Below are positions 52,809-60,377 of a DNA stretch of 64,000 nucleotides, one piece after another (the stretch's first letter is position 1; each line of letters starts with the position of its first letter). Both the position numbers and the translations under genes were made by a program. The DNA lies in the NCBI RefSeq assembly GCF_005048855.1, contig NZ_SUME01000002.1, positions 601,057 through 665,056 on the forward strand. Reading direction: 5' to 3'. The notes below the pieces were generated by a model, which had not been told where the DNA came from, ran no database searches, and was given only the letters and a program-made list of their open reading frames with translations. This DNA is from Sphingobacterium olei. GTDB taxonomy: Bacteria; Bacteroidota; Bacteroidia; Sphingobacteriales; Sphingobacteriaceae.

Positions 52809-53396
52809 ATGACTATGCTTGGTTTAAAACTATTAACAGATCCGCGTTGGGCAAATATTGCGGAATCAAATTTAGAAGAAATCTTAACCGATCACGCTTG
52901 GTGTGAGCAAAAGGCAGCATCGAATGCTATTTCGTTGATCACTCAGAATTCGGAATACGAAGATTTGGTACATGAGCTGACAGCAATAGCCATTGAAGAA
53001 ATGGAACATTTTAAGATGGTAATCGACATCATCAAAGAAAAAGGCTATACCTTAGGTCGTGAACGTAAGGATGATTATGTCGGCCAATTGATGAAATTTT
53101 CGAAGAAAGATGGCTCGCGTAATCAAGCCTTTATCGATAGATTGCTATTTGCAGCCATGATCGAAGCGCGAAGCTGTGAGCGTTTTAGGGTATTGACCCA
53201 GAATATAAAAGACGAAGCTCTGGCTAAATTCTACTATGATCTTATGGTATCAGAAGCCAATCACTATACCACATTTTTAAACTTTGCGCGCAAATATACG
53301 ATTGACGTAGATGTGGATAAGCGATGGAAAGAGTGGCTGGACTTTGAGGGGCAACTTATTCAATCCTATGGAAACAAGGAATACATACACGGATAA
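52809..53396 (+). CDS. miaE: tRNA-(ms2io6A)-hydroxylase
   Basis: MiaE hydroxylates the isopentenyl chain of ms2i6A37 in tRNA using a di-iron centre and oxygen. The 195-residue protein is a four-helix ferritin-like bundle with iron-binding patterns at A-I-E-E-M-E-H-F, E-A-R-S-C-E-R-F and S-E-A-N-H-Y-T-T-F. It is of normal length. It is patchily distributed in bacteria and linked here to miaA 5 kb away. The ATG at 52809 was used; a second ATG follows two codons later. It ends directly against the convergent DUF6266 gene. Confidence 0.92.
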   Translation: MTMLGLKLLTDPRWANIAESNLEEILTDHAWCEQKAASNAISLITQNSEYEDLVHELTAIAIEEMEHFKMVIDIIKEKGYTLGRERKDDYVGQLMKFSKKDGSRNQAFIDRLLFAAMIEARSCERFRVLTQNIKDEALAKFYYDLMVSEANHYTTFLNFARKYTIDVDVDKRWKEWLDFEGQLIQSYGNKEYIHG

Positions 53397-54038
53397 TTAT
53401 CCCACAACACCTAGATAAACCGAATCAGATAAAATTTCCTTGTATGTATCAACAACGCCCACGTACACATGTGTCGGATTGTCGTTGGTAGATAACACAG
53501 AGGATTCTATCGTGCATTGACCCGCACTTGCCTCCGTCAACGCAATCCTCAGATCAACCAAAGCGGCATCAACTTTATAAATAAGTACGTTCAATTGATA
53601 AAAGGAATCTTGATGAACCGGATTTACGCGCCAACGAAAATGCAAGCTGTTTCCCTCTCGTTGCATCTCGCATTCCCTGGGAGGTTCCAAACTACCCCTA
53701 AATACCAAAACCTTTTCCGGATTTACAAACGGTACGCCTTGGTCGTCTAGCTCTACGCACTCTTTGCGTACATGCGATTGAGCTAATTGTACAGCTCCTA
53801 CACGAGCTCCTTTAGGTGCTAGCTCTTTATAACCGTAACGTAATACCGGGTAAATTGGACCTAAAAAATTTGCCATAACTTTCATCTTCTCCCTGTTCAA
53901 CAACTCGGCTGCGCTCGGTTGCTTTGTACTCGGTTTGCGTGCGCCTCGAATAATATTCTGTCCGTTTAGTACGTATCCGAACACGCTGCCTACTTTTCCG
54001 ATAAAAGCTCCGTTTGGTCCATTTTTTTGTATTGCCAT
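53397..54038 (-). CDS. DUF6266 family protein
   Basis: A 213-residue protein of the DUF6266 family found almost only in Bacteroidota, function unknown. The start M-A-I-Q-K-N-G-P-N-G-A-F-I-G-K-V-G-S-V and the G-x-R-K-P-S-T-K-Q-P-S stretch are characteristic. The rest is beta-rich, with a C-terminal Ig-like half. No signal peptide is visible, which is odd for a beta-sandwich of this kind. Its stop abuts the miaE stop with zero spacing. Confidence 0.82.
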   Translation of the reverse strand: MAIQKNGPNGAFIGKVGSVFGYVLNGQNIIRGARKPSTKQPSAAELLNREKMKVMANFLGPIYPVLRYGYKELAPKGARVGAVQLAQSHVRKECVELDDQGVPFVNPEKVLVFRGSLEPPRECEMQREGNSLHFRWRVNPVHQDSFYQLNVLIYKVDAALVDLRIALTEASAGQCTIESSVLSTNDNPTHVYVGVVDTYKEILSDSVYLGVVG

Positions 54039-54221
54039 AATTCTTTATTGGGTTAGTTGTTTGTTAAAGTTAGATATAATTTCTTATTTTATTATCTATT
54101 TAAAGTTTTTTTAAACTCTGTTAAATAGGTTATTATAGGGTTTAACCCCTGCTAACCCCCTGTTATTACCCTCTTATATCCAATTAATACCCCAATAAAT
54201 AGTGAAAACAAACTTACGTTA

Positions 54222-54243
54222 TCTCTAAACAAAAGTTTAGAGA
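54222..54243. promoter_or_regulatory. Inverted repeat, possible operator
   Basis: TCTCTAAAC and GTTTAGAGA (54222-54230, 54235-54243) flank AAAA: a perfect 9-bp inverted repeat 87 bp before the luciferase-like gene and about 60 bp before its -7 element. The dyad of two half sites on about two helical turns suits a dimeric regulator such as TetR, MarR or HxlR type, but no such gene is adjacent. The other bases of 54039-54329 include a pyrimidine-rich stretch (CCCC repeats near 54148-54175) and no gene. Confidence 0.45.
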
Positions 54244-54300
54244 CAGTTACCTAATCTCAAATTCTTAATGTAGTTCAAGAATTATTCGCAATCCCCAACG

Positions 54301-54322
54301 TACCTTTGTTTTATAAAGGAGG
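54301..54322 (+). promoter_or_regulatory. -7 element and strong ribosome site
   Basis: TACCTTTG (54301-54308) is a full -7 match, and AAAGGAGG (54315-54322) lies 7 nt before the ATG at 54330. A perfect Shine-Dalgarno is rare in Bacteroidota, where most genes in this window lack one, so this gene may be strongly translated or recently acquired. Confidence 0.6.
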
Positions 54323-54329
54323 AAAAATT

Positions 54330-55367
54330 ATGTTAGAATTAGGAATAGGTATGTTTGGTGATCTTCAAATTGATCCCAAAACAGGAGAAATCCAATCTAC
54401 TCAACAACGTCTTCAAGAAATTATTGAAGAAATTAAGTTAATGGATGAAGTTGGTTTAGATTTCTTCGGAATGGGAGAACACCATAGATCGGATTACGCT
54501 GTTGCTTCCCCTGAAATTATTTTGGCAGCAGCTTCCACTGTTACCAAAAGCATTAAGCTCGGAAGTGCCGTGTCTGTATTGAGCTCTACAGATCCTGTAA
54601 AACTATACCAAGATTTTGCAACGGTAGATTTACTTTCAAATGGCCGAGCTGAATTGATGGCAGGACGGGGTTCCTTTATTGAATCATTTCCCCTTTTTGG
54701 ATATGATCTAAAAGATTATAGTGAGCTTTTTGAAGAAAAATTAAATCTACTTGTAAAAATAAATAATCAGAACCCGATTAACTGGACAGGAAAATTCCGT
54801 AAATCGTTGATTAATCAGGACGTATTGCCCCGTGCTATAGACAATCATCTGCCGATTTGGGTTGCTGTTGGGGGAACTACTTCGTCTGTTATCCGGGCCG
54901 GAAAACTTGGTCTACCGGTTATGTTTGCCATTATAGGTGGAGCTTGGGAACAATTTAAACCACTTTTTGAATTGTACGAACAGGCATATGCTGATAACGG
55001 TCATGATATATCTAAATTTCAGGTTGGTGTTCACATGCATGCTTTTTTCGGAGAGAACAGCCAAGCTGTAGCCGATCAATATTATCCGGTTTATTCTGCT
55101 CAAATGAACAGAATAGGTGCTTCAAGAGGATGGCCCCCCTATCAACGTTCTCAATTTGATTTTGGAAGATCTCCACATGGTCATTTGGTTATAGGAGATG
55201 CGAATGAGGCAATAGAGAAAATCCTACACGTGAAAGAAGTCTTTGGTTTGACCCGTTTTTCAGCGCATATGGATGTGGGGAGTCCATTTCATAAAGATAT
55301 GATGAAAGCGATTGAAATATATGGGAATAAAATCGCACCAAAGGTGCGCGAAGCAAGTAAAGTTTAG
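54330..55367 (+). CDS. LLM class flavin-dependent oxidoreductase
   Basis: A 345-residue luciferase-like monooxygenase-fold enzyme that uses reduced flavin. Motifs include G-I-G-M-F-G-D at the first strand, G-L-D-F-F-G-M-G-E-H-H-R (FMN/substrate), L-S-S-T-D-P-V-K-L-Y-Q-D-F-A-T-V-D and A-E-L-M-A-G-R-G-S-F. The ATG at 54330 is supported by an AAAGGAGG site. Its substrate is unknown; this subfamily also includes nitroreductase-like and long-chain alkane enzymes. A likely operator and strong ribosome site precede it. Not in an operon. Confidence 0.88.
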   Translation: MLELGIGMFGDLQIDPKTGEIQSTQQRLQEIIEEIKLMDEVGLDFFGMGEHHRSDYAVASPEIILAAASTVTKSIKLGSAVSVLSSTDPVKLYQDFATVDLLSNGRAELMAGRGSFIESFPLFGYDLKDYSELFEEKLNLLVKINNQNPINWTGKFRKSLINQDVLPRAIDNHLPIWVAVGGTTSSVIRAGKLGLPVMFAIIGGAWEQFKPLFELYEQAYADNGHDISKFQVGVHMHAFFGENSQAVADQYYPVYSAQMNRIGASRGWPPYQRSQFDFGRSPHGHLVIGDANEAIEKILHVKEVFGLTRFSAHMDVGSPFHKDMMKAIEIYGNKIAPKVREASKV

Positions 55368-55374
55368 ACTCTCC

Positions 55375-55408
55375 TTTTGCAGATTTGCGAATTCGCAAAT
55401 CTGCAAAA
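55375..55408. terminator. 34-bp perfect palindrome after LLM gene
   Basis: Positions 55375-55391 and 55392-55408 are exact complements; the left arm reads TTTTGCAGATTTGCGAA with a central GAATTC. RNA would form a long stem with A/T runs at both ends, giving a bidirectional terminator. A DNA-binding palindrome is also possible. It begins 8 bp after the LLM stop; the next 200 bp hold no gene. Confidence 0.6.
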
Positions 55409-55577
55409 TTGTATATTTCTTTACAGTACCATTATGAAAAGTCGACGCAAGTTGTTATTTTTCCTCTATAAATAAATGCTTGATGGCAGAGGAGAGCGAT
55501 AACCGCACGGCGCTCATTCATGCGATATGAACAAAAGCGAATGAATAAATTTGTTATCATATTCATCGCAACTATAT

Positions 55578-55609
55578 TTTGTATATAAAAACAAATTTAT
55601 CTAAGTTTG
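55578..55609 (+). promoter_or_regulatory. apaG promoter, nearly leaderless
   Basis: TTTG (55578-55581), 20 nt, TAAGTTTG (55602-55609) is an excellent match. The predicted start is about 55613, only 5 nt before the ATG at 55618, so the message may be almost leaderless. Confidence 0.6.
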
Positions 55610-55617
55610 AATCAAAT

Positions 55618-56004
55618 ATGATCACGCAATCAACGTCTGGAATAAAAGTCTCTGTAGAATGTATCTATCAGCCGGAATATTCTAATCCTACTAATATGCA
55701 TTTTATGTTTGCCTATCGGATTACGATTGAAAATACAAGTGATCATACAGCGCAGCTGATCGGCAGGCATTGGGAAATTTTCGACTCTATTGGTGAGCAT
55801 AAAAAGGTTGATGGTGAAGGTGTGGTGGGCGAACAGCCTACTTTAGCTCCAGGAGAACTGCATCAATATGTTTCCGGTTGTAACTTAAAAAGTGATATCG
55901 GCTACATGGAAGGCTTTTATACAATGATCCGCGAAGTCGACGCGGCTATTATTCATGTTGATATTCCACGTTTTCATTTAATAGCTGACTTCCGGCTTAA
56001 TTAA
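55618..56004 (+). CDS. apaG: ApaG family protein
   Basis: A 128-residue ApaG/DUF525 protein with an immunoglobulin-like fold. The family motif G-E-G-V-V-G-E-Q-P (about 64-72) and the L-x-P-G-E-x-x-x-Y-x-S-G-C-x-L continuation are present. ApaG has been linked to cobalt or magnesium resistance and nucleotide binding, but its reaction is uncertain. The ATG at 55618 was chosen, since an upstream TTG would lie within the promoter. It is a single gene. Confidence 0.9.
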   Translation: MITQSTSGIKVSVECIYQPEYSNPTNMHFMFAYRITIENTSDHTAQLIGRHWEIFDSIGEHKKVDGEGVVGEQPTLAPGELHQYVSGCNLKSDIGYMEGFYTMIREVDAAIIHVDIPRFHLIADFRLN

Positions 56005-56065
56005 CAGACATTTGTAAAAACATCACCTCTCCTCGTATTTTCCCTTCTAAAAAAGAATATTTCAT

Positions 56066-56073
56066 TACTTTTG
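56066..56073 (+). promoter_or_regulatory. -7 element before pseudogene and ABC-F gene
   Basis: TACTTTTG matches TAnnTTTG, 14 nt before the remnant start at 56087. It could now serve the ABC-F gene downstream. No clear -33 element was seen. Confidence 0.4.
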
Positions 56074-56086
56074 TAATTGGATAAGT

Positions 56087-56518
56087 ATGTCTACGAAAAA
56101 ATATAATACATTGGTATTGGGTGCCAACGTACTAGTTGGTGTTCAACTAGTCGATTTATTATTGAAATAGACCACGATTATCCCATTAACGTTGCGGTTA
56201 TTCTGAAAAAGAACGGTGGCCAATTCGTAGCAATAGTTTCTAGTATGTTAGCCGATCCTGGTTCTAAAAATTCTATTTACGGCTAAAGGGAGAAACAGAA
56301 AAAGATTTAATTGCACAATCAATCGAGAGCACAAATATTTTTCGCACCTCCCTGCTTAAAGGAAACAGAAAAGAGAGTATATTATTAGAAAAAATGCAGG
56401 TAGATTTAAAAATTTACGAAGTATAGATTCGGCCAAAGTGGCTTCGACGGTGGTATATATCGCTACTTTTTCGAGCAATGGGGTTTACATTTACAAAACA
56501 GAAGAAATAAAAAAATAG
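56087..56518 (+). pseudogene. Decayed NAD(P)-binding oxidoreductase
   Basis: A broken gene of the NAD(P)-binding oxidoreductase family (HTATIP2/TIP30 or NmrA-like). Four pieces in different frames can be read: N-terminal N-T-L-V-L-G-A-N-V-L-V-G-V-Q-L-V (56087-56170), V-S-S-M-L-A-D-P-G-S-K-N (within 56170-56286), L-K-G-E-T-E-K-D-L and S-L-L-K-G-N-R-K-E (from about 56281 to 56426), and N-G-V-Y-I-Y-K-T-E-E-I (56429-56518). Order matches the family, but the coding length is about 140 residues against a usual 210-220, with stops and frameshifts between pieces. The end touches the ABC-F start, so the ABC-F gene probably inherited its promoter. Confidence 0.85.
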
Positions 56519-56519
56519 C

Positions 56520-58388
56520 GTGAGTATATTAGGTACAGAACAGGTAAGTCATTCGTTCAACGACAAATGGCTATTTAAAGATTTGCATTTCGCGCTACAG
56601 CGAGGAGAACGGGTAGCTCTTGTAGGGATTAACGGGACAGGTAAATCCACCCTTTTGAAAATCCTCGCTGAAGTATTTCAGCCGAATCAGGGAAAAGTGG
56701 TAAAAGAAAAAGGAATTCGCATAGGTTATCTCCCTCAGGAACCTGATTTCACCGGATTAAATACCATAAATGATTTCATATACAGTGCGGACAACGAACA
56801 ACAACAATTAATAAAAGAGTACGAACAACTAATTGATAGTCAACATATTGACAATAACAAATTAGCTGATATTACCGACAAACTAACGGCTTTAAACGCC
56901 TGGGAATACGAAAATAATATTAAGACTATTCTTAACAGGTTACAGATTTCCAATTTTGATCAACGAATAGATAATCTTTCCGGTGGGCAGAAAAAACGTC
57001 TTTCATTGGCTAAGTTATTAATTGACGAGCCGGATGTATACATTTTAGATGAGCCAACCAATCATTTGGATATCGAGACCATTGAATGGCTGGAGAAGTT
57101 GCTAACTACGGGCAACAAAACGGTACTAACAGTTTCACATGATAGGTATTTTCTGGACAATATATCTTCCGAAATCCGCGAATTAGATAAGGGGCAGCTT
57201 TTCATTTATAAAGGTAATTACGCATATTACTTAGAAAAGAAATCTGATAGAGAATACAATGATGTACTCTCTGCAGAAAAAGCTCGGAATCTATTGCGAA
57301 AAGAACTAGAGTGGATGCGAAGACAGCCTCAAGCTCGAGGAACGAAATCCAAGGCACGGATTGAAGCTTTTTATGATTTAGAAGATAAATCTAAAGGTCC
57401 CCGTCAAAACGATAAGGTACAACTGAGTGTTAAGGTATCCCGTCAAGGATCAAAGATTCTTGAAATTGAAAATATAAATAAATCCTATAACAATAAAGAC
57501 GTTATATCTAGCTTTAGCTATATCTTCAAAAAAGGAGATCGTGTCGGATTGGCCGGTAAAAATGGCTCTGGTAAAAGTACATTTTTAAATCTTATTACGA
57601 ATGAGGTACTACCAGATTATGGGAAGATTGAAATAGGAGAAACAACTAAGTTTGGATACTATAAACAAAGTGGACTTAAATTTAATGAAGGTGAACGTGT
57701 ATTGGATGTTGTAAAGAACGTCGCCGAATATATCCAAATGGCAAATGGAGATACACTTACGGCGTCTCAATTACTAACGTTATTTCTCTTCCCGCCCGAA
57801 AAGCAGTTTGGAATGGTAAGCAAACTAAGTGGAGGTGAAAAAAAACGATTACATCTTATGCGGGTATTGATGGCTAATCCCAATTTTCTAATTTTAGATG
57901 AGCCTTCTAATGATCTAGATATAGACACATTAAATGTGCTGGAAGAGTTTTTGCTTAATTTCCCCGGAGTACTTGTTTTGGTATCACATGACAGATATCT
58001 AATAGACAAATTAACCGAACAACTTTTTATTTTTAACGGTGAAGGGTCTGTTACGATTTATAACGGAAATTACGCTGATTTCAAATCGGAGCAAGAACAA
58101 AAGATTAAAGAAGAAAAAGCACTTAGCAAAAATAAGGCTGCAACACTTATCCCCTCTCCTATTGAAAACCATTTAAAAAAGAAGTTAAGTTATAAAGAAA
58201 TTAAAGAATATGAAGATTTAGAACTAGAAATCACTACACTTGAAAACAGTATAGTTGATAAAACTAATTTACTGTCTGAAATAGCAGATCATATAAAGTT
58301 AGCTGAAATAGCATCTGAAATTGAAAAGCTAAAATCATCACTCGACAAAAAATCAGAACGCTGGTTAGAATTAGCGGAATATATATAA
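56520..58388 (+). CDS. ABC-F family ATPase, Uup-like
   Basis: A 622-residue soluble ABC-F protein with two ATPase domains and no membrane part; such proteins act on ribosomes. Domain 1 has Walker A G-I-N-G-T-G-K-S-T (about 36-44) and signature L-S-G-G-Q-K-K-R; domain 2 has G-K-N-G-S-G-K-S-T (about 345) and L-S-G-G-E-K-K-R. Walker B sites end in D-E-P-T-N-H-L-D and D-E-P-S-N-D-L-D. A C-terminal coiled coil (about 555-620) is typical of Uup, which resolves stalled ribosomes or influences transposon excision. The start is a GTG directly after the pseudogene's last stop. Confidence 0.92.
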   Translation: MSILGTEQVSHSFNDKWLFKDLHFALQRGERVALVGINGTGKSTLLKILAEVFQPNQGKVVKEKGIRIGYLPQEPDFTGLNTINDFIYSADNEQQQLIKEYEQLIDSQHIDNNKLADITDKLTALNAWEYENNIKTILNRLQISNFDQRIDNLSGGQKKRLSLAKLLIDEPDVYILDEPTNHLDIETIEWLEKLLTTGNKTVLTVSHDRYFLDNISSEIRELDKGQLFIYKGNYAYYLEKKSDREYNDVLSAEKARNLLRKELEWMRRQPQARGTKSKARIEAFYDLEDKSKGPRQNDKVQLSVKVSRQGSKILEIENINKSYNNKDVISSFSYIFKKGDRVGLAGKNGSGKSTFLNLITNEVLPDYGKIEIGETTKFGYYKQSGLKFNEGERVLDVVKNVAEYIQMANGDTLTASQLLTLFLFPPEKQFGMVSKLSGGEKKRLHLMRVLMANPNFLILDEPSNDLDIDTLNVLEEFLLNFPGVLVLVSHDRYLIDKLTEQLFIFNGEGSVTIYNGNYADFKSEQEQKIKEEKALSKNKAATLIPSPIENHLKKKLSYKEIKEYEDLELEITTLENSIVDKTNLLSEIADHIKLAEIASEIEKLKSSLDKKSERWLELAEYI

Positions 58389-58404
58389 AGTTTCACGTGA
58401 AACA
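58389..58404. promoter_or_regulatory. parS-like site 1
   Basis: AGTTTCACGTGAAACA differs from the known parS consensus TGTTTCACGTGAAACA in one end base. ParB binds such sites to drive chromosome segregation. It is the left half of a 38-bp palindrome at 58390-58427, 1 bp past the ABC-F stop. Confidence 0.85.
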
Positions 58405-58412
58405 TAGCGCTA

Positions 58413-58428
58413 TGTTTCACGTGAAACC
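58413..58428. promoter_or_regulatory. parS-like site 2
   Basis: TGTTTCACGTGAAACC differs from the parS consensus in one end base. It is the mirror copy of the first site; together they form a perfect 38-bp palindrome centred on AGCGCT (58406-58411), 14 bp before mnmG. The pair may also form an RNA hairpin between the two genes. Distance between site centres is 24 bp. Confidence 0.85.
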
Positions 58429-58441
58429 ACAGAATTGAAAT

Positions 58442-60301
58442 ATGTTTAAAAAATATAATGTTATTGTTGTAGGAGCTGGGCATGCCGGTTGTGAAGCTGC
58501 TGCTGCTGCTGCAAATTTAGGTTCATCCACCTTGTTAATAACGATGAACATGGGTGTCATTGCACAAATGAGCTGCAACCCCGCTATTGGCGGGGTTGCG
58601 AAAGGTCAGATTGTGCGCGAAGTAGACGCGATGGGCGGATATACTGGTATTATTGCCGACAAGTCTACTATTCAGTTCCGAATGCTAAATAAATCCAAAG
58701 GACCCGCGATGTGGAGTCCTCGAACGCAAAATGACAGAATGCGCTTTGCAGAGGAATGGAGATTGCAGTTAGAGTCATTGCCAAATTTAGACATGTGGCA
58801 GGATACCGTCAAGGAAGTAATCGTAGAAAATGGTCAGGCGAAAGGTGTCATTACTTCAATGGGTATCCGCATAGAATCAGACTCTGTGGTTCTTACTAAC
58901 GGAACTTTTTTAAATGGTATAATTCATATTGGTGAAAAAAAATTCGGCGGAGGCAGAACAGGCGAAAAATCATCCACTGGTCTTACAGAGCAACTGGTAT
59001 CACTTGGCTTTGAGTCAGGACGTATGAAAACAGGTACGCCACCACGAATAGATGGACGGAGCCTCAACTACTCCCTCATGGAAGAACAATGGGGAGATGA
59101 AAAAAAGAGTAGATTTTCATATACAAATATAGAAATGCCCACAGAACAACGTTGCTGCTGGATTACGTATACAAACGATAAAGTGCATGAAATACTGAAG
59201 ACTGGTTTTGAAAAATCTCCTATGTTTACCGGACGGATCAAAGGTCTTGGACCCCGCTATTGTCCTTCAATAGAAGATAAAATAAATCGTTTTGCCGAGC
59301 GCGAACGCCATCAAATATTCGTTGAGCCTGAAGGATTCAAAACTGTGGAAATATATGTAAACGGATTTTCAACTTCCCTTCCGGAAGATATACAGCTGAA
59401 AGCCCTACAATTCATTCCAGGATTTGAACAAGCTAAAATGTATAGGCCGGGATACGCTATTGAATATGATTACTTCCCTCCTATGCAACTTGATCTTACA
59501 CTGGAAACACAACGCGTAAAAAAACTATTCTTTGCGGGCCAGATTAACGGAACTACAGGTTATGAGGAAGCCGCCGCTCAAGGTTTCGTAGCAGGTGTAA
59601 ATGCACATCAGCGAATAAACGATTTACATGAACTTATTTTAAAAAGATCTGAATCTTATATTGGTGTGCTTATCGACGACTTGGTTACGAAAGGTACAGA
59701 AGAACCCTATCGTATGTTTACGTCCAGAGCCGAACATCGTTTGTTGCTTAGGCAGGACAATGCAGATATTAGACTCACACCTTTAGCACACAAATTAGGT
59801 CTGGTATCTGAAGAAAGACTACAAAGTGTTCAGGAAAAAATTGATAATTCCGACGCTATTGTAGAATATATGAAACTAAATAGCATTAGTACAGATCGTA
59901 TGAATCCTATGCTGGAAAAATTAGGATCAAGCACCTTAACACAAAAGTCACGTCTATTTAATATTTTAACACGACCTCAAGTAGGAATTCTGGATATTGC
60001 CGAAGCGGATTCCGACTTCCATACGTTTCTCAGTACATTTAATGAAGACACCATTGAACAGGCTGAAATTAAAGTAAAATACGACAGCTATTTTGAAAAA
60101 GAAATGGAAATTGTAAATAAAATGAAAAAGATGGAAGATAAAGAAATCAATCCGGATTTTGACTATTCTTCTCTGACCTCTCTATCTATCGAAGCGCGCG
60201 AAAAATTATTTAAAGTAAAACCGAGAACGTTAGGTCAGGCTTCGAGAATATCCGGCGTTTCTCCATCTGATATAAGCATTTTAATGGTTCACATGAGTTA
60301 A
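58442..60301 (+). CDS. mnmG: tRNA modification enzyme MnmG
   Basis: MnmG (GidA) with MnmE installs the cmnm5 group on U34 of several tRNAs, using FAD and methylene-THF. The 619-residue protein has the FAD-binding G-A-G-H-A-G (11-16), [10 protein letters not shown] (about 45-54) and the second FAD-site region; all are typical. It begins 14 bp after the parS-like palindrome. The gene is often close to the replication origin, as is parS. Length and start are normal. Confidence 0.97.
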   Translation: MFKKYNVIVVGAGHAGCEAAAAAANLGSSTLLITMNMGVIAQMSCNPAIGGVAKGQIVREVDAMGGYTGIIADKSTIQFRMLNKSKGPAMWSPRTQNDRMRFAEEWRLQLESLPNLDMWQDTVKEVIVENGQAKGVITSMGIRIESDSVVLTNGTFLNGIIHIGEKKFGGGRTGEKSSTGLTEQLVSLGFESGRMKTGTPPRIDGRSLNYSLMEEQWGDEKKSRFSYTNIEMPTEQRCCWITYTNDKVHEILKTGFEKSPMFTGRIKGLGPRYCPSIEDKINRFAERERHQIFVEPEGFKTVEIYVNGFSTSLPEDIQLKALQFIPGFEQAKMYRPGYAIEYDYFPPMQLDLTLETQRVKKLFFAGQINGTTGYEEAAAQGFVAGVNAHQRINDLHELILKRSESYIGVLIDDLVTKGTEEPYRMFTSRAEHRLLLRQDNADIRLTPLAHKLGLVSEERLQSVQEKIDNSDAIVEYMKLNSISTDRMNPMLEKLGSSTLTQKSRLFNILTRPQVGILDIAEADSDFHTFLSTFNEDTIEQAEIKVKYDSYFEKEMEIVNKMKKMEDKEINPDFDYSSLTSLSIEAREKLFKVKPRTLGQASRISGVSPSDISILMVHMS

Positions 60302-60377
60302 TATACTGATTTTCAATATATTAAAAATAAAAAAAGATGATTAATATTAAGCGATATAAGACAATATTTTAAAATAT

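Noticed and set aside
54148..54175. CCCC-rich repeated stretch as a CRISPR or tandem repeat
   Set aside because: Only two or three imperfect 10-nt units occur; no spacers or cas genes are present.
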